Shown here: one piece after another, positions 1 through 8,098 of the stretch
Numbering within the stretch: position 1 is the stretch's first letter
How the letters are laid out: every line of letters begins with the position of its first letter
NCBI GenBank assembly: GCA_007692495.1
Contig: REBZ01000098.1
Span: forward strand, 1 to 45,654
From: Alkalicoccus sp.
GTDB lineage: Bacteria; Bacillota; Bacilli; Bacillales; Salisediminibacteriaceae
Direction of reading: 5' to 3'
DNA length: 45,654 nt
The notes under the pieces: generated by a model
The model's input: the letters and a program-made list of their open reading frames with translations, nothing else
Database searches by the model: none
What the model was told of the DNA's origin: nothing
Made by a program: the position numbers and the translations under genes

Positions 1-48
1 GAAGTGAAGTTTTCTGCCTATACCAACACCAGACTTTAACAGAGCTTA
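1..48 (-). repeat. partial copy of dispersed MITE-like repeat
   Basis: This segment matches the reverse complement of the left part of the complete element at 41874-42017. The shared blocks are GAAGTTTTCTGC, ACCAACACCAGACTTTAAC and the end motif AGAGCTT. The copy is cut by the window edge, so its other end cannot be seen. Confidence 0.75.
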
Positions 49-224
49 AAAATAAGAAATTTTGTTTATAAAAGCAGACGGTTTTCCACTGTAGGAAATA
101 GAAAGACGAAGTCTGAGTTATCATGCACGAAACTGGCTCCTTACCCGTAATATCGCAGGTTAACCGGGTATAGAGATCGGTAAGAACCTCTTTTTCCCAT
201 CAGAGCTGCATTACGGAAGGGGTT

Positions 225-270
225 GAACGAAGTTTCTTCCAGAAATCAGCACAAAACTTTACTATAGCTT
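225..270 (-). repeat. decayed copy of dispersed repeat end
   Basis: The blocks GAACGAAGTTTCTTCC, AACTTTACTATAGCTT and the spacing between them follow the repeat end seen at 1-48 and 41874-41925, with several substitutions. It lies directly in front of the GNAT gene and may contribute a TACTAT-like -10 element. No left end is recognisable. Confidence 0.5.
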
Positions 271-293
271 AAAAGAAAAACGGAGGTTATTTT

Positions 294-833
294 ATGGTTT
301 CTATTACAATCCGTCCTTCAGTGAAAGAGGACGCCGGTGCCCTGCTGCAGCTTGCCCGTCTTACAGCAGAAGAAGGCTTTGGTCTCACTTCCCCGGAGGA
401 GTTCTCCACTACAGAAGATGCAATAAAAAAGAGAATTGCCGCAGTGCAGAGCTTTCCCGGGGATAGATTTATGCTTACCGCGGAAGCAGGAGAAACGGTC
501 GCCGGTCAGCTTTCCTTTTTACGCCGTCCGGAGGAAAAATACCGGCACCATGGAAGTTTCAGCATGAGTTTTTTCCCGGAATGGCGGGGCCGGGGAGCGG
601 GCCGGCAGCTGATGAAATCTTTCCTTACATGGGCGGATACTGCTGAGGGGCTGGAAAAAATCACACTGGAAGTTCTGGCCGGCAACGAATCCGCACTTCA
701 TCTGTACCGGAAGTTCGGTTTTATCGGAGAAGGCCGGCTCGCCCGTCATGTGAAGTTCCGCGGCCGGTATGAAGATCTTCTTCTAATGGCACGGTTGAAA
801 GGCAGAGACGGGTTTTCCCCTCCTGGTGTTTAA
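294..833 (+). CDS. GNAT family N-acetyltransferase
   Basis: This 179-residue protein is predicted to transfer an acetyl group from acetyl-CoA to an unknown amine substrate in the cytoplasm. The acetyl-CoA pyrophosphate-binding loop is visible as WRGRGAGRQL near residues 98-107, followed by the family's NESALHLYRKFGF block near 130-142, in which an Asn and a Tyr are usually functional. The length is normal for a single GNAT domain. The start is supported by GGAGG seven bases upstream of ATG. The next gene begins 54 bases downstream on the same strand, so the two could be cotranscribed. The substrate cannot be told from the sequence; it could be a protein N-terminus, a small amine or an antibiotic. 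Confidence 0.85.
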   Translation: MVSITIRPSVKEDAGALLQLARLTAEEGFGLTSPEEFSTTEDAIKKRIAAVQSFPGDRFMLTAEAGETVAGQLSFLRRPEEKYRHHGSFSMSFFPEWRGRGAGRQLMKSFLTWADTAEGLEKITLEVLAGNESALHLYRKFGFIGEGRLARHVKFRGRYEDLLLMARLKGRDGFSPPGV

Positions 834-887
834 ACCGTACTTTCTGTGGGAAAAGACAGTTAACACTTTTTACAGGAGGAGATGCTC

Positions 888-1127
888 ATGGCACAACACC
901 GTTTAAATGAACTTGAAATAGGAAAGAATTATCTGGCAAAAGAACTCGACAGCTTCGTTTCCACAACAGATGTCGTTGTTCTGTCGTCAAACGAAGAACA
1001 GCTGTTTACTGATCCGGACCGCGAATACCGGGTTGCCGGTTCTTATAAAGGTTTTTTTGAACACTCGTCTGAAGACGGCGAGAAATATTTCCGCGAAAAA
1101 AGAGCGTACGTCGTAGAAAAAGTATAA
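888..1127 (+). CDS. small protein of unknown function
   Basis: I do not recognise this 79-residue acidic protein. It has no signal peptide, membrane segment or cysteine pair. I chose ATG 888 rather than ATG 882 because the strong AGGAGGA site at 874-880 almost touches the first ATG but sits at a normal distance from the second. A clear intrinsic terminator follows at 1138-1168, which supports a real short gene expressed alone or with the upstream acetyltransferase. Confidence 0.6.
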   Translation: MAQHRLNELEIGKNYLAKELDSFVSTTDVVVLSSNEEQLFTDPDREYRVAGSYKGFFEHSSEDGEKYFREKRAYVVEKV

Positions 1128-1137
1128 AGTACCGCAC

Positions 1138-1168
1138 AGGATGGCCCGGCTGAGGGTCATCCTTTTTT
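1138..1168 (+). terminator. intrinsic terminator
   Basis: The arms AGGATGGCCC and GGGTCATCCT pair over ten bases with one G-T wobble. They enclose a six-base loop and are followed by a run of six T. Confidence 0.85.
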
Positions 1169-1176
1169 GTGCCGGC

Positions 1177-1247
1177 CGGAGATCTTCTCCACGGCAGGCC
1201 GGAAGCTAAGTTTCCTCCGCCCAACACCAAACATTAATACAGCTTTT
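1177..1247 (-). repeat. decayed copy of dispersed MITE-like repeat
   Basis: This copy keeps more of the element than the first two. GGAGATCTTCTCCACGGCAG matches the internal GGAGATCTCCTCCACGGCAG of the complete element read in reverse. It is followed by GGCCGGAAGC, AAGTTTCC, CCAACACCAAACATTAAT and ACAGCTT. It lies just behind the terminator of the small gene at 888 and before the YvrJ gene. Confidence 0.65.
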
Positions 1248-1308
1248 CCACAAATCCCTTTCTTCTCATTTCCCTGATTAACAAGGCCTCAACGCAGAAT
1301 AAAGCACG

Positions 1309-1467
1309 CTACTTTTTCTTTTCTTTTTTCTTTTTTTCATTTCTCCAGGCATGAATCTGCGAGCTCAGACGGTCCATCTTCTTTTCGTAACGGACAAGCA
1401 GATACAGGGTAACCGCTCCCGGAAACCCTACGTTCTCCAGCAGTGTCGTCCACTCGTATGGAATCAT
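1309..1467 (-). CDS. yvrJ: YvrJ family microprotein
   Basis: This 52-residue gene is on the minus strand. The product has the YvrJ layout: a short N-terminus, the block NVGFPGAVTLYLLVRYEKKMD (residues 12-32) forming one hydrophobic helix, then a polar tail that ends in a lysine-rich stretch. A G-rich ribosome binding site precedes the ATG. In Bacillus subtilis yvrJ belongs to the neighbourhood of the two-subunit sigma factor YvrI/RsoA, and here it lies divergently next to homologues of exactly those proteins, which strengthens the call. The molecular function is unknown; a small membrane-associated role is inferred from the helix. Confidence 0.75.
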   Translation of the reverse strand: MIPYEWTTLLENVGFPGAVTLYLLVRYEKKMDRLSSQIHAWRNEKKKKEKKK

Positions 1468-1662
1468 CCGGCATTCCCCCCTTTTGTTCCGTCGTTTCTT
1501 TTCAAAGAGAAAAAACAGGCAGAATTCACAACTGTCTGAAATTTATACTTGCCGAATGAAGCGTTCTGTCTTAGTATAAGAACATACGTTCCTGTTACGG
1601 TTGTGAGTCAACTTCTTCCTCCTCCTTTATCTGGTAACAGCACGGAAGGGAGGATACCGAAT

Positions 1663-2274
1663 ATGCCGATTGACAACAAGCACCTTTCCCCACAGGAAAA
1701 AGAGGCTTTCAGAAGGTTTCAGCAGCAGCATCAGCTGCTGTTTCAAAATCCTCTGATCCGCTCTTTTTTTAAACAAAGCGATCATCAGAAGCTTTTAACA
1801 AACTACCTTATCCAGCCCGATACAGCAGCCTGGAAAGCACTGGACGATGCGTTCCGGGATTATTATACCGGCGTAAAAATTGTTCACTATTTATCACAGA
1901 CACTGCACTGGAAAGCGGTGCAGTTTGATAAACAGCTCCGCCGGGAAGCCGAACGGTTCCTGCTCACTGCCGGGGAGGAAGAGGGAAGAAGTTATCCGGA
2001 AGAGACGGAGGCTGGAGAGGGTCTGGGCTGGCTGGAAAACCCCCGGCTGCCTCTAACCGAAAAAATCGGAGACCCCGCTCTTCTGGAATGCTGGAAAAAG
2101 CTCACATCAAGACAACAGCAGGTACTTCACTACCACTACAGTGAAGGGCTCAGCCTGACCGAAACAGGACGGATACTTCATATTACCCAGCAGGGAGCAT
2201 CAAAAATTCATCAGACAGCCCTCAGGCAGCTGAGGGAAGGATTAAAACAAAAAGGAGGCGGTGGAGAAAAATGA
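1663..2274 (+). CDS. sigO: sigma factor subunit, SigO/YvrI-like
   Basis: This protein of 203 residues resembles B. subtilis YvrI (SigO), the promoter -35-recognising half of a two-subunit sigma factor. The N-terminal part has the YvrI-like pattern NPLIRSFFKQSDHQKLLTNY (28-47) and a DDAFRDYYTGVKIVHYL block. The C-terminal residues 140-195 form a sigma region 4 helix-turn-helix (CWKKLTSRQQQVLHYHYSEG, then TQQGASKIHQTALRQLR). Region 2 is not present in canonical form. I start it at ATG 1663, which has GGAAGGGAGG upstream, rather than at an upstream TTG. The gene overlaps the RsoA-like gene by an ATGA junction, so the two halves are likely made together. In B. subtilis the pair responds to acid and cell-envelope stress. 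Confidence 0.8.
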   Translation: MPIDNKHLSPQEKEAFRRFQQQHQLLFQNPLIRSFFKQSDHQKLLTNYLIQPDTAAWKALDDAFRDYYTGVKIVHYLSQTLHWKAVQFDKQLRREAERFLLTAGEEEGRSYPEETEAGEGLGWLENPRLPLTEKIGDPALLECWKKLTSRQQQVLHYHYSEGLSLTETGRILHITQQGASKIHQTALRQLREGLKQKGGGGEK

Positions 2275-2531
2275 AAGAATGGAGACTATTAATTGAACAG
2301 GCACAGACCGGCCACGAAGCAAGCAGACAGAAAATCCTTGAAAAGCTTGAACCTAAAATAAACAAATCGCTGCGTCAGACGACTCATCAGAACCGCGCGG
2401 ATTTAAAACAGGAGCTGGTAATAAAAACACTCACAGCCGTTCAGGAATTCGATACCCGTTCGGTTCCCGGCTTCTGGCATTTTGTTGAGGAGGCAGAACC
2501 GCCGAAAGCTGCCCGTCAGGCAGGAAAATAA
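2271..2531 (+). CDS. rsoA: RsoA-like sigma co-factor (region 2 half)
   Basis: This 86-residue protein matches RsoA (YvrHa), which provides the core-RNA-polymerase-binding, region-2-like half for SigO. The recognisable core is QTTHQNRADLKQELVIKTL (residues 36-54), close to the QTPYQDREDLKQE pattern that I recall for B. subtilis RsoA, followed by a VPGFWHFVEE tail. Its length fits the family (about 80 residues). The start ATG overlaps the stop of the upstream sigma gene (ATGA), implying translational coupling and equal dosage. A strong terminator at 2535-2573 ends the unit. No gene resembling the anti-sigma factor RsiO (YvrL) is seen nearby. Confidence 0.75.
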   Translation: MKEWRLLIEQAQTGHEASRQKILEKLEPKINKSLRQTTHQNRADLKQELVIKTLTAVQEFDTRSVPGFWHFVEEAEPPKAARQAGK

Positions 2532-2534
2532 AAA

Positions 2535-2573
2535 AAGGAGTCCGTACAGCGGTACGGGCTCCTTCTTCTTATT
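2535..2573 (+). terminator. intrinsic terminator of sigO-rsoA
   Basis: The arms AAGGAGTCCGTAC and GTACGGGCTCCTT pair over 13 bases with one mismatch, with a four-base loop and a T/C-rich tail. An A-run on the other side could let it act in both directions. Confidence 0.85.
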
Positions 2574-2720
2574 TCCGTTTCCATCGTTTAAAGAGAGAAT
2601 CTGTAAAACTATTTTTTTCCGGCTTCTGCTTCCATCTCCGCCGGGGCCGCTCGGAAAGCGTTTCGGAAGGCACACGCAGGGACCCATATATCTATACATA
2701 CAAAAACACTCTATCAACAA

Positions 2721-2753
2721 ACTAAAAGTGCCCCGGAAAATTCCGGGGCACTT
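2721..2753 (-). terminator. intrinsic terminator of ectABC
   Basis: A perfect 11-base stem, AAGTGCCCCGG against CCGGGGCACTT, lies just behind the ectC stop. Read on the minus strand it runs into TTTT. Confidence 0.9.
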
Positions 2754-2761
2754 CATACATA

Positions 2762-3148
2762 TTAATCTTCTACGAGCTCATAAACACCGTCTTCGTTGTG
2801 CGTTTCCTGCCCGGTAATCGGCGGATCGAATACGCATACCATACGCATATCTGTATGGGCACGAAGGTAGTGCTCATCGTGCTTATCAAGGGCATAGATT
2901 TCGTTGGCTTTGATCGGCCATACTTTGCCGTCTGCGACTGTTTCTACTTCCCCTTCTCCTTCGATGCAGTACACAGCTTCCAGGTGATTCTGGTACCAGA
3001 TGTGTGTTTCTGTACCCGCTTTAATTACTGTGTCGTGCACAGAGTAGCCCATGTTGTCTTTTTTAAGAAGAAGACGACGGCTCTCCCAGTTGTCGGATTT
3101 CACGTGCTGATCTGTATTAATAACATCTTCAAGACGTACTACTTTCAT
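2762..3148 (-). CDS. ectC: L-ectoine synthase EctC
   Basis: EctC closes the ring of N-gamma-acetyl-2,4-diaminobutyrate to give the compatible solute ectoine, the last step of the pathway. The 128-residue length is typical. The protein is a small cupin, and the residues reported to hold the catalytic iron in the family, Glu57, Tyr85 and His93, are all present at those numbers. It follows ectB by 34 bases and ends the operon, immediately before a strong terminator. No hydroxylase (ectD) gene follows, so 5-hydroxyectoine would need a gene elsewhere. Confidence 0.97.
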   Translation of the reverse strand: MKVVRLEDVINTDQHVKSDNWESRRLLLKKDNMGYSVHDTVIKAGTETHIWYQNHLEAVYCIEGEGEVETVADGKVWPIKANEIYALDKHDEHYLRAHTDMRMVCVFDPPITGQETHNEDGVYELVED

Positions 3149-3182
3149 GATGAATGCCTCCTGTGATCTTTTTGGATATTTT

Positions 3183-4475
3183 TTAGTTAGCTACTGTTTC
3201 TTTTTTCAGGTTCATGGACTCAATAGCTTCCTGGATACTCTTTTCGATAATATCCAGTCCGGCCTGAAGTCCTTCCTCATCGATATTAATTGGTGGGAAA
3301 AGCTTGAATACCTGGTCGTGTCCTCCGGCTGTTTCCATGATCAGACGGTGTTCAAAGGCATGCTCTGCTACTTTTTCGCTGAAGCCTTCGACGTCAGAAG
3401 AAATTCCCTGCATAAGGCCGCGCCCTTTCAGGCTTCCCTGCATTTCCGGGTACTTCTCGATCATGTCGCTCAGGAACTTCGTTACTTTATCTGCTTTTCG
3501 ATGAATACTCTTTTCGAACTGGGGATCTTCCCAGTAAGTGAAGGATTCTGCAGCTGTAACGAACGCCATATTGTTGCCTCGGAACGTTCCATTGTGCTCA
3601 CCCGGCTTCCACTTATCAAGCTCCGGCTTAATGAGTGTAATCGCAAGCGGCAGACCGTATCCGCCGATGGATTTGGACAGGCAGATAACGTCCGGCTTGA
3701 TGCCTGCAGGTTCAAAGGAGAAGAACGTACCAGTACGACCTACACCTGCCTGAACATCGTCCACGATAAGGAGAATGCCCCACTTACGGCAGATCTTTTC
3801 CAGACGCTGCATCCATTCAATGCTTGCTGCGTTAATACCGCCTTCACCCTGGACTGTTTCAAAAATAACAGCAGCAGGTACGGCTACGCCGCTTCCGTTG
3901 TCTTCAAGAAAGCGCTCGAAGTATTCGAGTGGATCATTGTCGCTTTCTACAAAGTTGTCATAAGGCATTGTTACTGTATGGCTCAGTGGAATACCGGCAC
4001 CTTTACGCTTCATGGAGTTTCCTGTCACGGCAAGAGAACCGATCGTCATACCGTGGAAACCATTCGTAAAGCTTACGATATCTGTGCGTCCGGTCATTTT
4101 ACGTGCAATCTTCAGGGCACTTTCCACCGTATTTGTTCCTGTTGGTCCCGGGAACATTACTCTATAGTCCATTCCACGGGGCTTCAGGATAATTTCATTC
4201 AATTTATCGAGAAATTCTACTTTTGCATCCGTTGCTTTATCCAAAGAGTGCGTAATGCCGTCGTCTAAAATATAATCTACGAGCTTTTTCTTCATTCCCG
4301 GCTCGTTGTGTCCGTAGTTAAGGGCTCCTGCACCGGCGAAGAAATCGATATATTCATTGCCGTCTTCGTCCCAGATTTTATAGCCGCGGGCTTTCGTAAA
4401 TACGGCCGGAAAGCTTCGTACATAGCTTCGTACACTGGATTCAAGGTCTTCAATAAGCTGTAGTTTGTTATTCAT
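3183..4475 (-). CDS. ectB: diaminobutyrate-2-oxoglutarate aminotransferase EctB
   Basis: EctB makes L-2,4-diaminobutyrate from aspartate semialdehyde using glutamate as amino donor, the first committed step to ectoine. The 430-residue class III aminotransferase shows the PLP-binding lysine in [10 protein letters not shown] (Lys268), the ring-nitrogen aspartate in [15 protein letters not shown] (about 239-240), the [10 protein letters not shown] block near 140-149, and HNGTFRGNN downstream of the lysine. Length and motifs are normal for EctB. It lies between ectA and ectC in the standard order, 82 bases after ectA, and has its own ribosome binding site. Confidence 0.97.
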   Translation of the reverse strand: MNNKLQLIEDLESSVRSYVRSFPAVFTKARGYKIWDEDGNEYIDFFAGAGALNYGHNEPGMKKKLVDYILDDGITHSLDKATDAKVEFLDKLNEIILKPRGMDYRVMFPGPTGTNTVESALKIARKMTGRTDIVSFTNGFHGMTIGSLAVTGNSMKRKGAGIPLSHTVTMPYDNFVESDNDPLEYFERFLEDNGSGVAVPAAVIFETVQGEGGINAASIEWMQRLEKICRKWGILLIVDDVQAGVGRTGTFFSFEPAGIKPDVICLSKSIGGYGLPLAITLIKPELDKWKPGEHNGTFRGNNMAFVTAAESFTYWEDPQFEKSIHRKADKVTKFLSDMIEKYPEMQGSLKGRGLMQGISSDVEGFSEKVAEHAFEHRLIMETAGGHDQVFKLFPPINIDEEGLQAGLDIIEKSIQEAIESMNLKKETVAN

Positions 4476-4557
4476 GGATCAAGGTCCTCCTAATTAATAG
4501 TTAGAAACCATTGTCTCAAGCGAGCGGTTTACTATACTCTTTGGTCAGTTGAACGTT

Positions 4558-5070
4558 TTATTTTTTCAGCGGGCCGATACGGTACGTGTACTCTGCTTCG
4601 CCCTCTTCCGGGAAAACATCGGCCGGAAACGTTTCTTTTACTTCAAAGGAAGTATCATATTCCTTCGCGAGTTTCTTAAACAGCGCCTGGGACGCGGAAT
4701 TGTCTTTTGTAATTGTTGCCTCCAGGTATTTTACGTCACTGGCTGCTTCACGGGTCACCAATTCTTCCAGCATTTTGTAGCCGAGGCCTTTTCCACGCTG
4801 GGAACCGTCGACACCTACCTGCCAGACAAAAACAACGTCCGGATGTTCCGGCTGGATAAACCCTGTGATAAAGCCAACAACCTCGCCGCGCTCTTTGGCG
4901 ACGACACAAGTTTCCGAGAAGTATTCTGCCATCATGATGTACTTGTAAGCAGAGTTAAGATCTAAAGATGTCTTCTTTGCCAGATTCCACATCCCCTGAC
5001 CGTCTTCTTTGGACGGCTGCTCCAATGTGAAAGTCTCAATAACAGGAGTCGCTGTAGCGCTGTTACTCAT
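4558..5070 (-). CDS. ectA: L-2,4-diaminobutyrate acetyltransferase EctA
   Basis: EctA acetylates the gamma-amino group of diaminobutyrate, the second step of ectoine synthesis. It is a 170-residue GNAT protein with the acetyl-CoA loop GSQRGKGLGYKML (about 88-100) and the N-terminal EctA signature PSKEDGQGMWNLAKKTSLDLNS (residues 19-40). Length is normal. An AAAGGTGG site precedes the ATG. It is the first gene of ectABC, and a sigma-A-like promoter lies about 85 bases upstream. The order and the absence of an aspartokinase gene match many Bacillaceae operons. Confidence 0.96.
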   Translation of the reverse strand: MSNSATATPVIETFTLEQPSKEDGQGMWNLAKKTSLDLNSAYKYIMMAEYFSETCVVAKERGEVVGFITGFIQPEHPDVVFVWQVGVDGSQRGKGLGYKMLEELVTREAASDVKYLEATITKDNSASQALFKKLAKEYDTSFEVKETFPADVFPEEGEAEYTYRIGPLKK

Positions 5071-5153
5071 AACAAAAAACCACCTTTACTTTTATTTGGC
5101 TGCGGGAAGAAAATTTCTTCCGGCAGATAATCTACCGTTTTTCAACACTTTTA

Positions 5154-5182
5154 ATGATAGGGGGCTTTCAGGTAATTCGCAA
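5154..5182 (-). promoter_or_regulatory. candidate ectABC promoter
   Basis: On the minus strand TTGCGA and TATCAT are separated by exactly 17 bases, about 85 bases before ectA. The leader that follows contains a short palindrome (GGAAGAAA facing TTTCTTCC, near 5104-5120). Osmotic control is expected for ect operons, but no known operator is recognised. The rest of the 5071-5539 gap is AT-rich and holds no gene that I can support. Confidence 0.5.
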
Positions 5183-5539
5183 ACGTACTAAATGGGCTTT
5201 AATAACCAAATAATTGTATGACTATAGCTTAATACCGGTCAGACCACTCGCTTTACAAATAACTGCCGAATATTAGCAATTACAGCGGATAGCTTGAAGT
5301 CAGACCTATTTTATACTAAAAAATGGAAATTATTTTATGTTTTTCAGTCGTGGACTCCGAGTTTTCCATAATATATAAATGCGCTCCCACCGGGATATGC
5401 TGTTTCCCCACAGAAAACATACTGGAAATAAAAATCCAATCGGTCTCGTCACAGAGCGATTTGAAAGGACTTATTATGTAAGAAACCGTCCCTGCTCCGT
5501 ATAGGATATAATAGAGAAAAACAGTTAAGGAGCTGCTTT

Positions 5540-6997
5540 ATGAGAAGAAAAGGGTGGATGACAGTGGGGATACTTTTTCTCGCTTTATACCTCGGCGTAA
5601 TCACCTGGCATCAGCTGAAGCCGATGCCGGAAGGTACTTCCTATGCCGGGGAACTCAGAATGATGGGAGAAGAAGAAATCGAATTTCTCCGGGACCTTAC
5701 ATATAATAAAAAAACGACAGGAGGAGTTCAGCATGATCATGAAATTTTCGAGGAAATATTTTCTGCGGTGGAAGAAGCCGAGCATTTTTTAATTGTGGAC
5801 ATGTTCATGGTCAACGAATTTTCTGATGAAGAAAAAGATTTTCCAGAGCTGAGCAGCCGGCTTTCCGAAAAGATAGCTGTGCAGATGGAGAAGCATCCGG
5901 AGCTGAAAGTTGTTTTTATTACCGACGAAATCAACACGACCTACTCTTCCCATCCGGCCAGGCATATTGATCCTCTCACTGAAAAAGGAGCGGAAGTTGT
6001 GTACGTGGATCTCGAAAGGCTGAGGGACCCGAATCCGATTTATACCGGTTTCTGGCGCATCGCTTTTCAATGGTTCGGACAGGAAGGGACCGGCTGGCTG
6101 CCGAATGGATTCGGTCCGACGGCACCGGACGTCACTATGCGGTCCTACTTAAAGATGGCAAACATTAAAGCCAACCATCGGAAAGCGGTGATTACCGAAA
6201 ACGAAGGTATTATCACTTCCGCCAATCCGCATGACGCGAGCGGCTTCCACTCCAACACAGCTGTCAGGGTACGCGGGGAGATTTTGTATGACATGGTGGA
6301 GTCCGAAAAAGCAGTCGCTGCTTTTTCCGGAGGAGACTTGAGTTATTTTCCCGAAGAAGAGGAGCTGGACGAGTGGATAGAAGTAGAAGACCTCGTAGAA
6401 AGACCGCTTCAGGCGCAGATCGTTACCGAACGAAAAATCGAAACAGCTGCCCTGAAAGCTCTGGAACGTGCAGAGGAAGAAGATACGGTGTGGATCGGAA
6501 TGTTTTATTTATCCGACCGGGACATAATGGAAGCTCTCGTAGAAGCGGCGGACCGCGGAGCGGAAGTCCGGCTGATTCTGGACCCGAATCAGAATGCTTT
6601 CGGCCAGGAAAAGATGGGGCTTCCGAACATACCTGCAGCCGCAGAGCTGATTTTTCGGGGAAATGATAATATCAGTATCCGCTGGTACGACACTCAGGAT
6701 GAGCAGTACCATACAAAAATCATGTATGTAGACCGTGGAGACACGGCCAACGTAATTGCCGGCTCTACTAATTTCACGACGAGAAATCTTAATGATTATA
6801 ACCTGGAAAACAACATAAGTATCACAGCGCCTCCGGAAACAGCGTTTATCCAGGACGTTGACGATTATTTTCATAAGCTCTGGGAAAATGACGGCGGTAT
6901 TTATACCGCTGATTATGAAGAATACACCGGGGAGCTCTCCCCGGCCATGTACGGCCTGTACGTCGTTCAGAAAGCATTTCGTTTCACTACCTACTAA
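5540..6997 (+). CDS. membrane-anchored phospholipase D-like protein
   Basis: This 485-residue protein has one N-terminal hydrophobic segment (about 6-23), suggesting membrane anchoring with the enzyme outside, and two phospholipase D-type halves. The C-terminal half carries an HxK motif, QYHTKIMYVD, followed by IAGSTNFTTRNL. The N-terminal half has ANHRKAVITE followed by ITSANPHDASGFHSN. Two such halves form one active site in phospholipase D, cardiolipin synthase and related phosphodiesterases. The order of motifs and the membrane anchor fit a lipid-acting enzyme, but cardiolipin synthase proper usually has two membrane segments, so I leave the substrate open. It is a single-gene unit ending in a strong terminator. 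A weak TATAAT at 5507-5512 lies upstream. Confidence 0.85.
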   Translation: MRRKGWMTVGILFLALYLGVITWHQLKPMPEGTSYAGELRMMGEEEIEFLRDLTYNKKTTGGVQHDHEIFEEIFSAVEEAEHFLIVDMFMVNEFSDEEKDFPELSSRLSEKIAVQMEKHPELKVVFITDEINTTYSSHPARHIDPLTEKGAEVVYVDLERLRDPNPIYTGFWRIAFQWFGQEGTGWLPNGFGPTAPDVTMRSYLKMANIKANHRKAVITENEGIITSANPHDASGFHSNTAVRVRGEILYDMVESEKAVAAFSGGDLSYFPEEEELDEWIEVEDLVERPLQAQIVTERKIETAALKALERAEEEDTVWIGMFYLSDRDIMEALVEAADRGAEVRLILDPNQNAFGQEKMGLPNIPAAAELIFRGNDNISIRWYDTQDEQYHTKIMYVDRGDTANVIAGSTNFTTRNLNDYNLENNISITAPPETAFIQDVDDYFHKLWENDGGIYTADYEEYTGELSPAMYGLYVVQKAFRFTTY

Positions 6998-7002
6998 AAA
7001 AT

Positions 7003-7043
7003 ACCGTACTGCAGAAAGTAAAGCTGTCTGCAGTACGGTTTCA
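7003..7043 (+). terminator. intrinsic terminator
   Basis: The 13-base arms ACCGTACTGCAGA and TCTGCAGTACGGT pair perfectly over an 11-base loop directly behind the phospholipase D-like gene. The T-run after the stem is short. Confidence 0.75.
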
Positions 7044-7119
7044 GAAAGGCACATTATTCAGGCCGCCTTGATAATAAAGAGGACCGTTTGCTTTCGTTTC
7101 ATGGAAAGGGTTTTCGATC

Positions 7120-7180
7120 GGGCCGGGCTGGAGCGGAGTTTTCTACATTTATCACCACTGGACTTTAACACAGCTGAGAA
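7120..7180 (-). repeat. decayed copy of dispersed repeat
   Basis: GGAGTTTTCTACAT, ACCACTGGACTTTAACACAG and CTGAGAACTT follow the order and spacing of the repeat end at 1-48, with substitutions. It lies between the convergent phospholipase D-like and YqcI/YcgG genes. Confidence 0.55.
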
Positions 7181-7207
7181 CTTATGGCTGAATAATGCCC
7201 CTGAGCT

Positions 7208-7924
7208 TTATTGTTTCACGTGAAACGGACATTTTCCTTTAATCGGCTCGGCATCGTCACCGATGAAAAACTGTTTCCACTCGTTGTGTTCCGGATCTCC
7301 GTAGTGGCTGATATCCGGATGCTTCGGCAGCTGATCCCATACTTCCACCCGCTCCCGGACTTTTTCGCGCGACATCATACCGCCGGGCTGGGTACCTTCG
7401 AGTCCTTTAAAGATTTTTCTTGGCTGAAAACCGAGAATCAGACTGTTTCCGAGGTCACGCGTTTTCCGCTGCTTGTAGGCGGGCGCATTTCCGAATACGA
7501 AGATCGGCTCCTGATGAAAATGAAAGTCCCACAAATAATGTTCCGGATCTTTCGGCTGATCCCCGGGCCAGTTCATGGAATCTTTTTCGTGAAGATACTG
7601 CAGCAGATCCCAGAAGAAGCTCCGGTAATAGTCGATCGTTTTTTCTTCTTTTTCCGGCTCGATAAAAACGAACAGCCCGTGCCGTGCCGGGGAAAGCTCG
7701 TCAAACAGCTTTAAAAAATCGCCGACAATATGCGGAAGCGGTGACCAGTCATCCCGGGAAACACACCCATAACGGAGCTCTCCTTTTTTCTCCCCTTTCT
7801 GACCGAAGTAGCAGGGGAAATCCTTTCTTGTAACAATGTTTCGAAACGTTTCATATTCACGGTGGAACCACCCCGGCAGCCGGTCTGATTCCGCTATATA
7901 GTCCTGCGTAAGCAGTTTCTTCAT
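7208..7924 (-). CDS. YqcI/YcgG family protein
   Basis: This 238-residue protein matches the YqcI/YcgG family, whose function is unknown. The conserved parts seen are the FPCYFGQKGEKKGELRYG region near 37-54, HEKDSMNWPGDQP near 112-124, FGNAPAYKQRKTRDLGNS near 145-162, and the C-terminal WDQLPKHPDISHYGDPEHNE block. It has no signal peptide or membrane segment, so it is probably cytosolic. The gene stands alone on the minus strand with a GAAGGGA ribosome binding site. Its last codons contain a 14-base palindrome that also fits the parS partition site (7212-7227). Confidence 0.8.
   Translation of the reverse strand: MKKLLTQDYIAESDRLPGWFHREYETFRNIVTRKDFPCYFGQKGEKKGELRYGCVSRDDWSPLPHIVGDFLKLFDELSPARHGLFVFIEPEKEEKTIDYYRSFFWDLLQYLHEKDSMNWPGDQPKDPEHYLWDFHFHQEPIFVFGNAPAYKQRKTRDLGNSLILGFQPRKIFKGLEGTQPGGMMSREKVRERVEVWDQLPKHPDISHYGDPEHNEWKQFFIGDDAEPIKGKCPFHVKQ
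7212..7227. promoter_or_regulatory. parS-like Spo0J/ParB binding site
   Basis: TGTTTCACGTGAAACG matches the B. subtilis parS consensus TGTTnCACGTGAAACA at every position except the last. The palindrome overlaps the final codons of the YqcI/YcgG gene. parS sites also often sit inside genes in B. subtilis. A second site lies at 14032-14047. Confidence 0.65.
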
Positions 7925-8098
7925 TAAAAGTCCCTTCTTTCCTGATTTATCTAAAGGACAATATTCCCTTTATACTGTAAATTAAACGACCGCTGTTTCC
8001 ATTATAAATTGTTCTTTTACACCTGCGAGCCGGAAAAAGCAGTTCATGGTATGCTTAAACGACTTTATCAGCATCTGAAAACGAGGAGGAAATCTTTT

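Noticed and set aside
1351-1539. 62-residue plus-strand open frame
   Set aside because: It is antisense to the better-supported YvrJ gene and lacks a ribosome binding site.
1549-1662. Upstream TTG start extending the SigO-like protein by 38 residues
   Set aside because: The added part has no family similarity, while ATG 1663 has a strong GGAAGGGAGG site.
3147-4268. 373-residue plus-strand open frame opposite ectB
   Set aside because: It is a shadow of ectB, rich in Phe and Cys as expected for an antisense frame.
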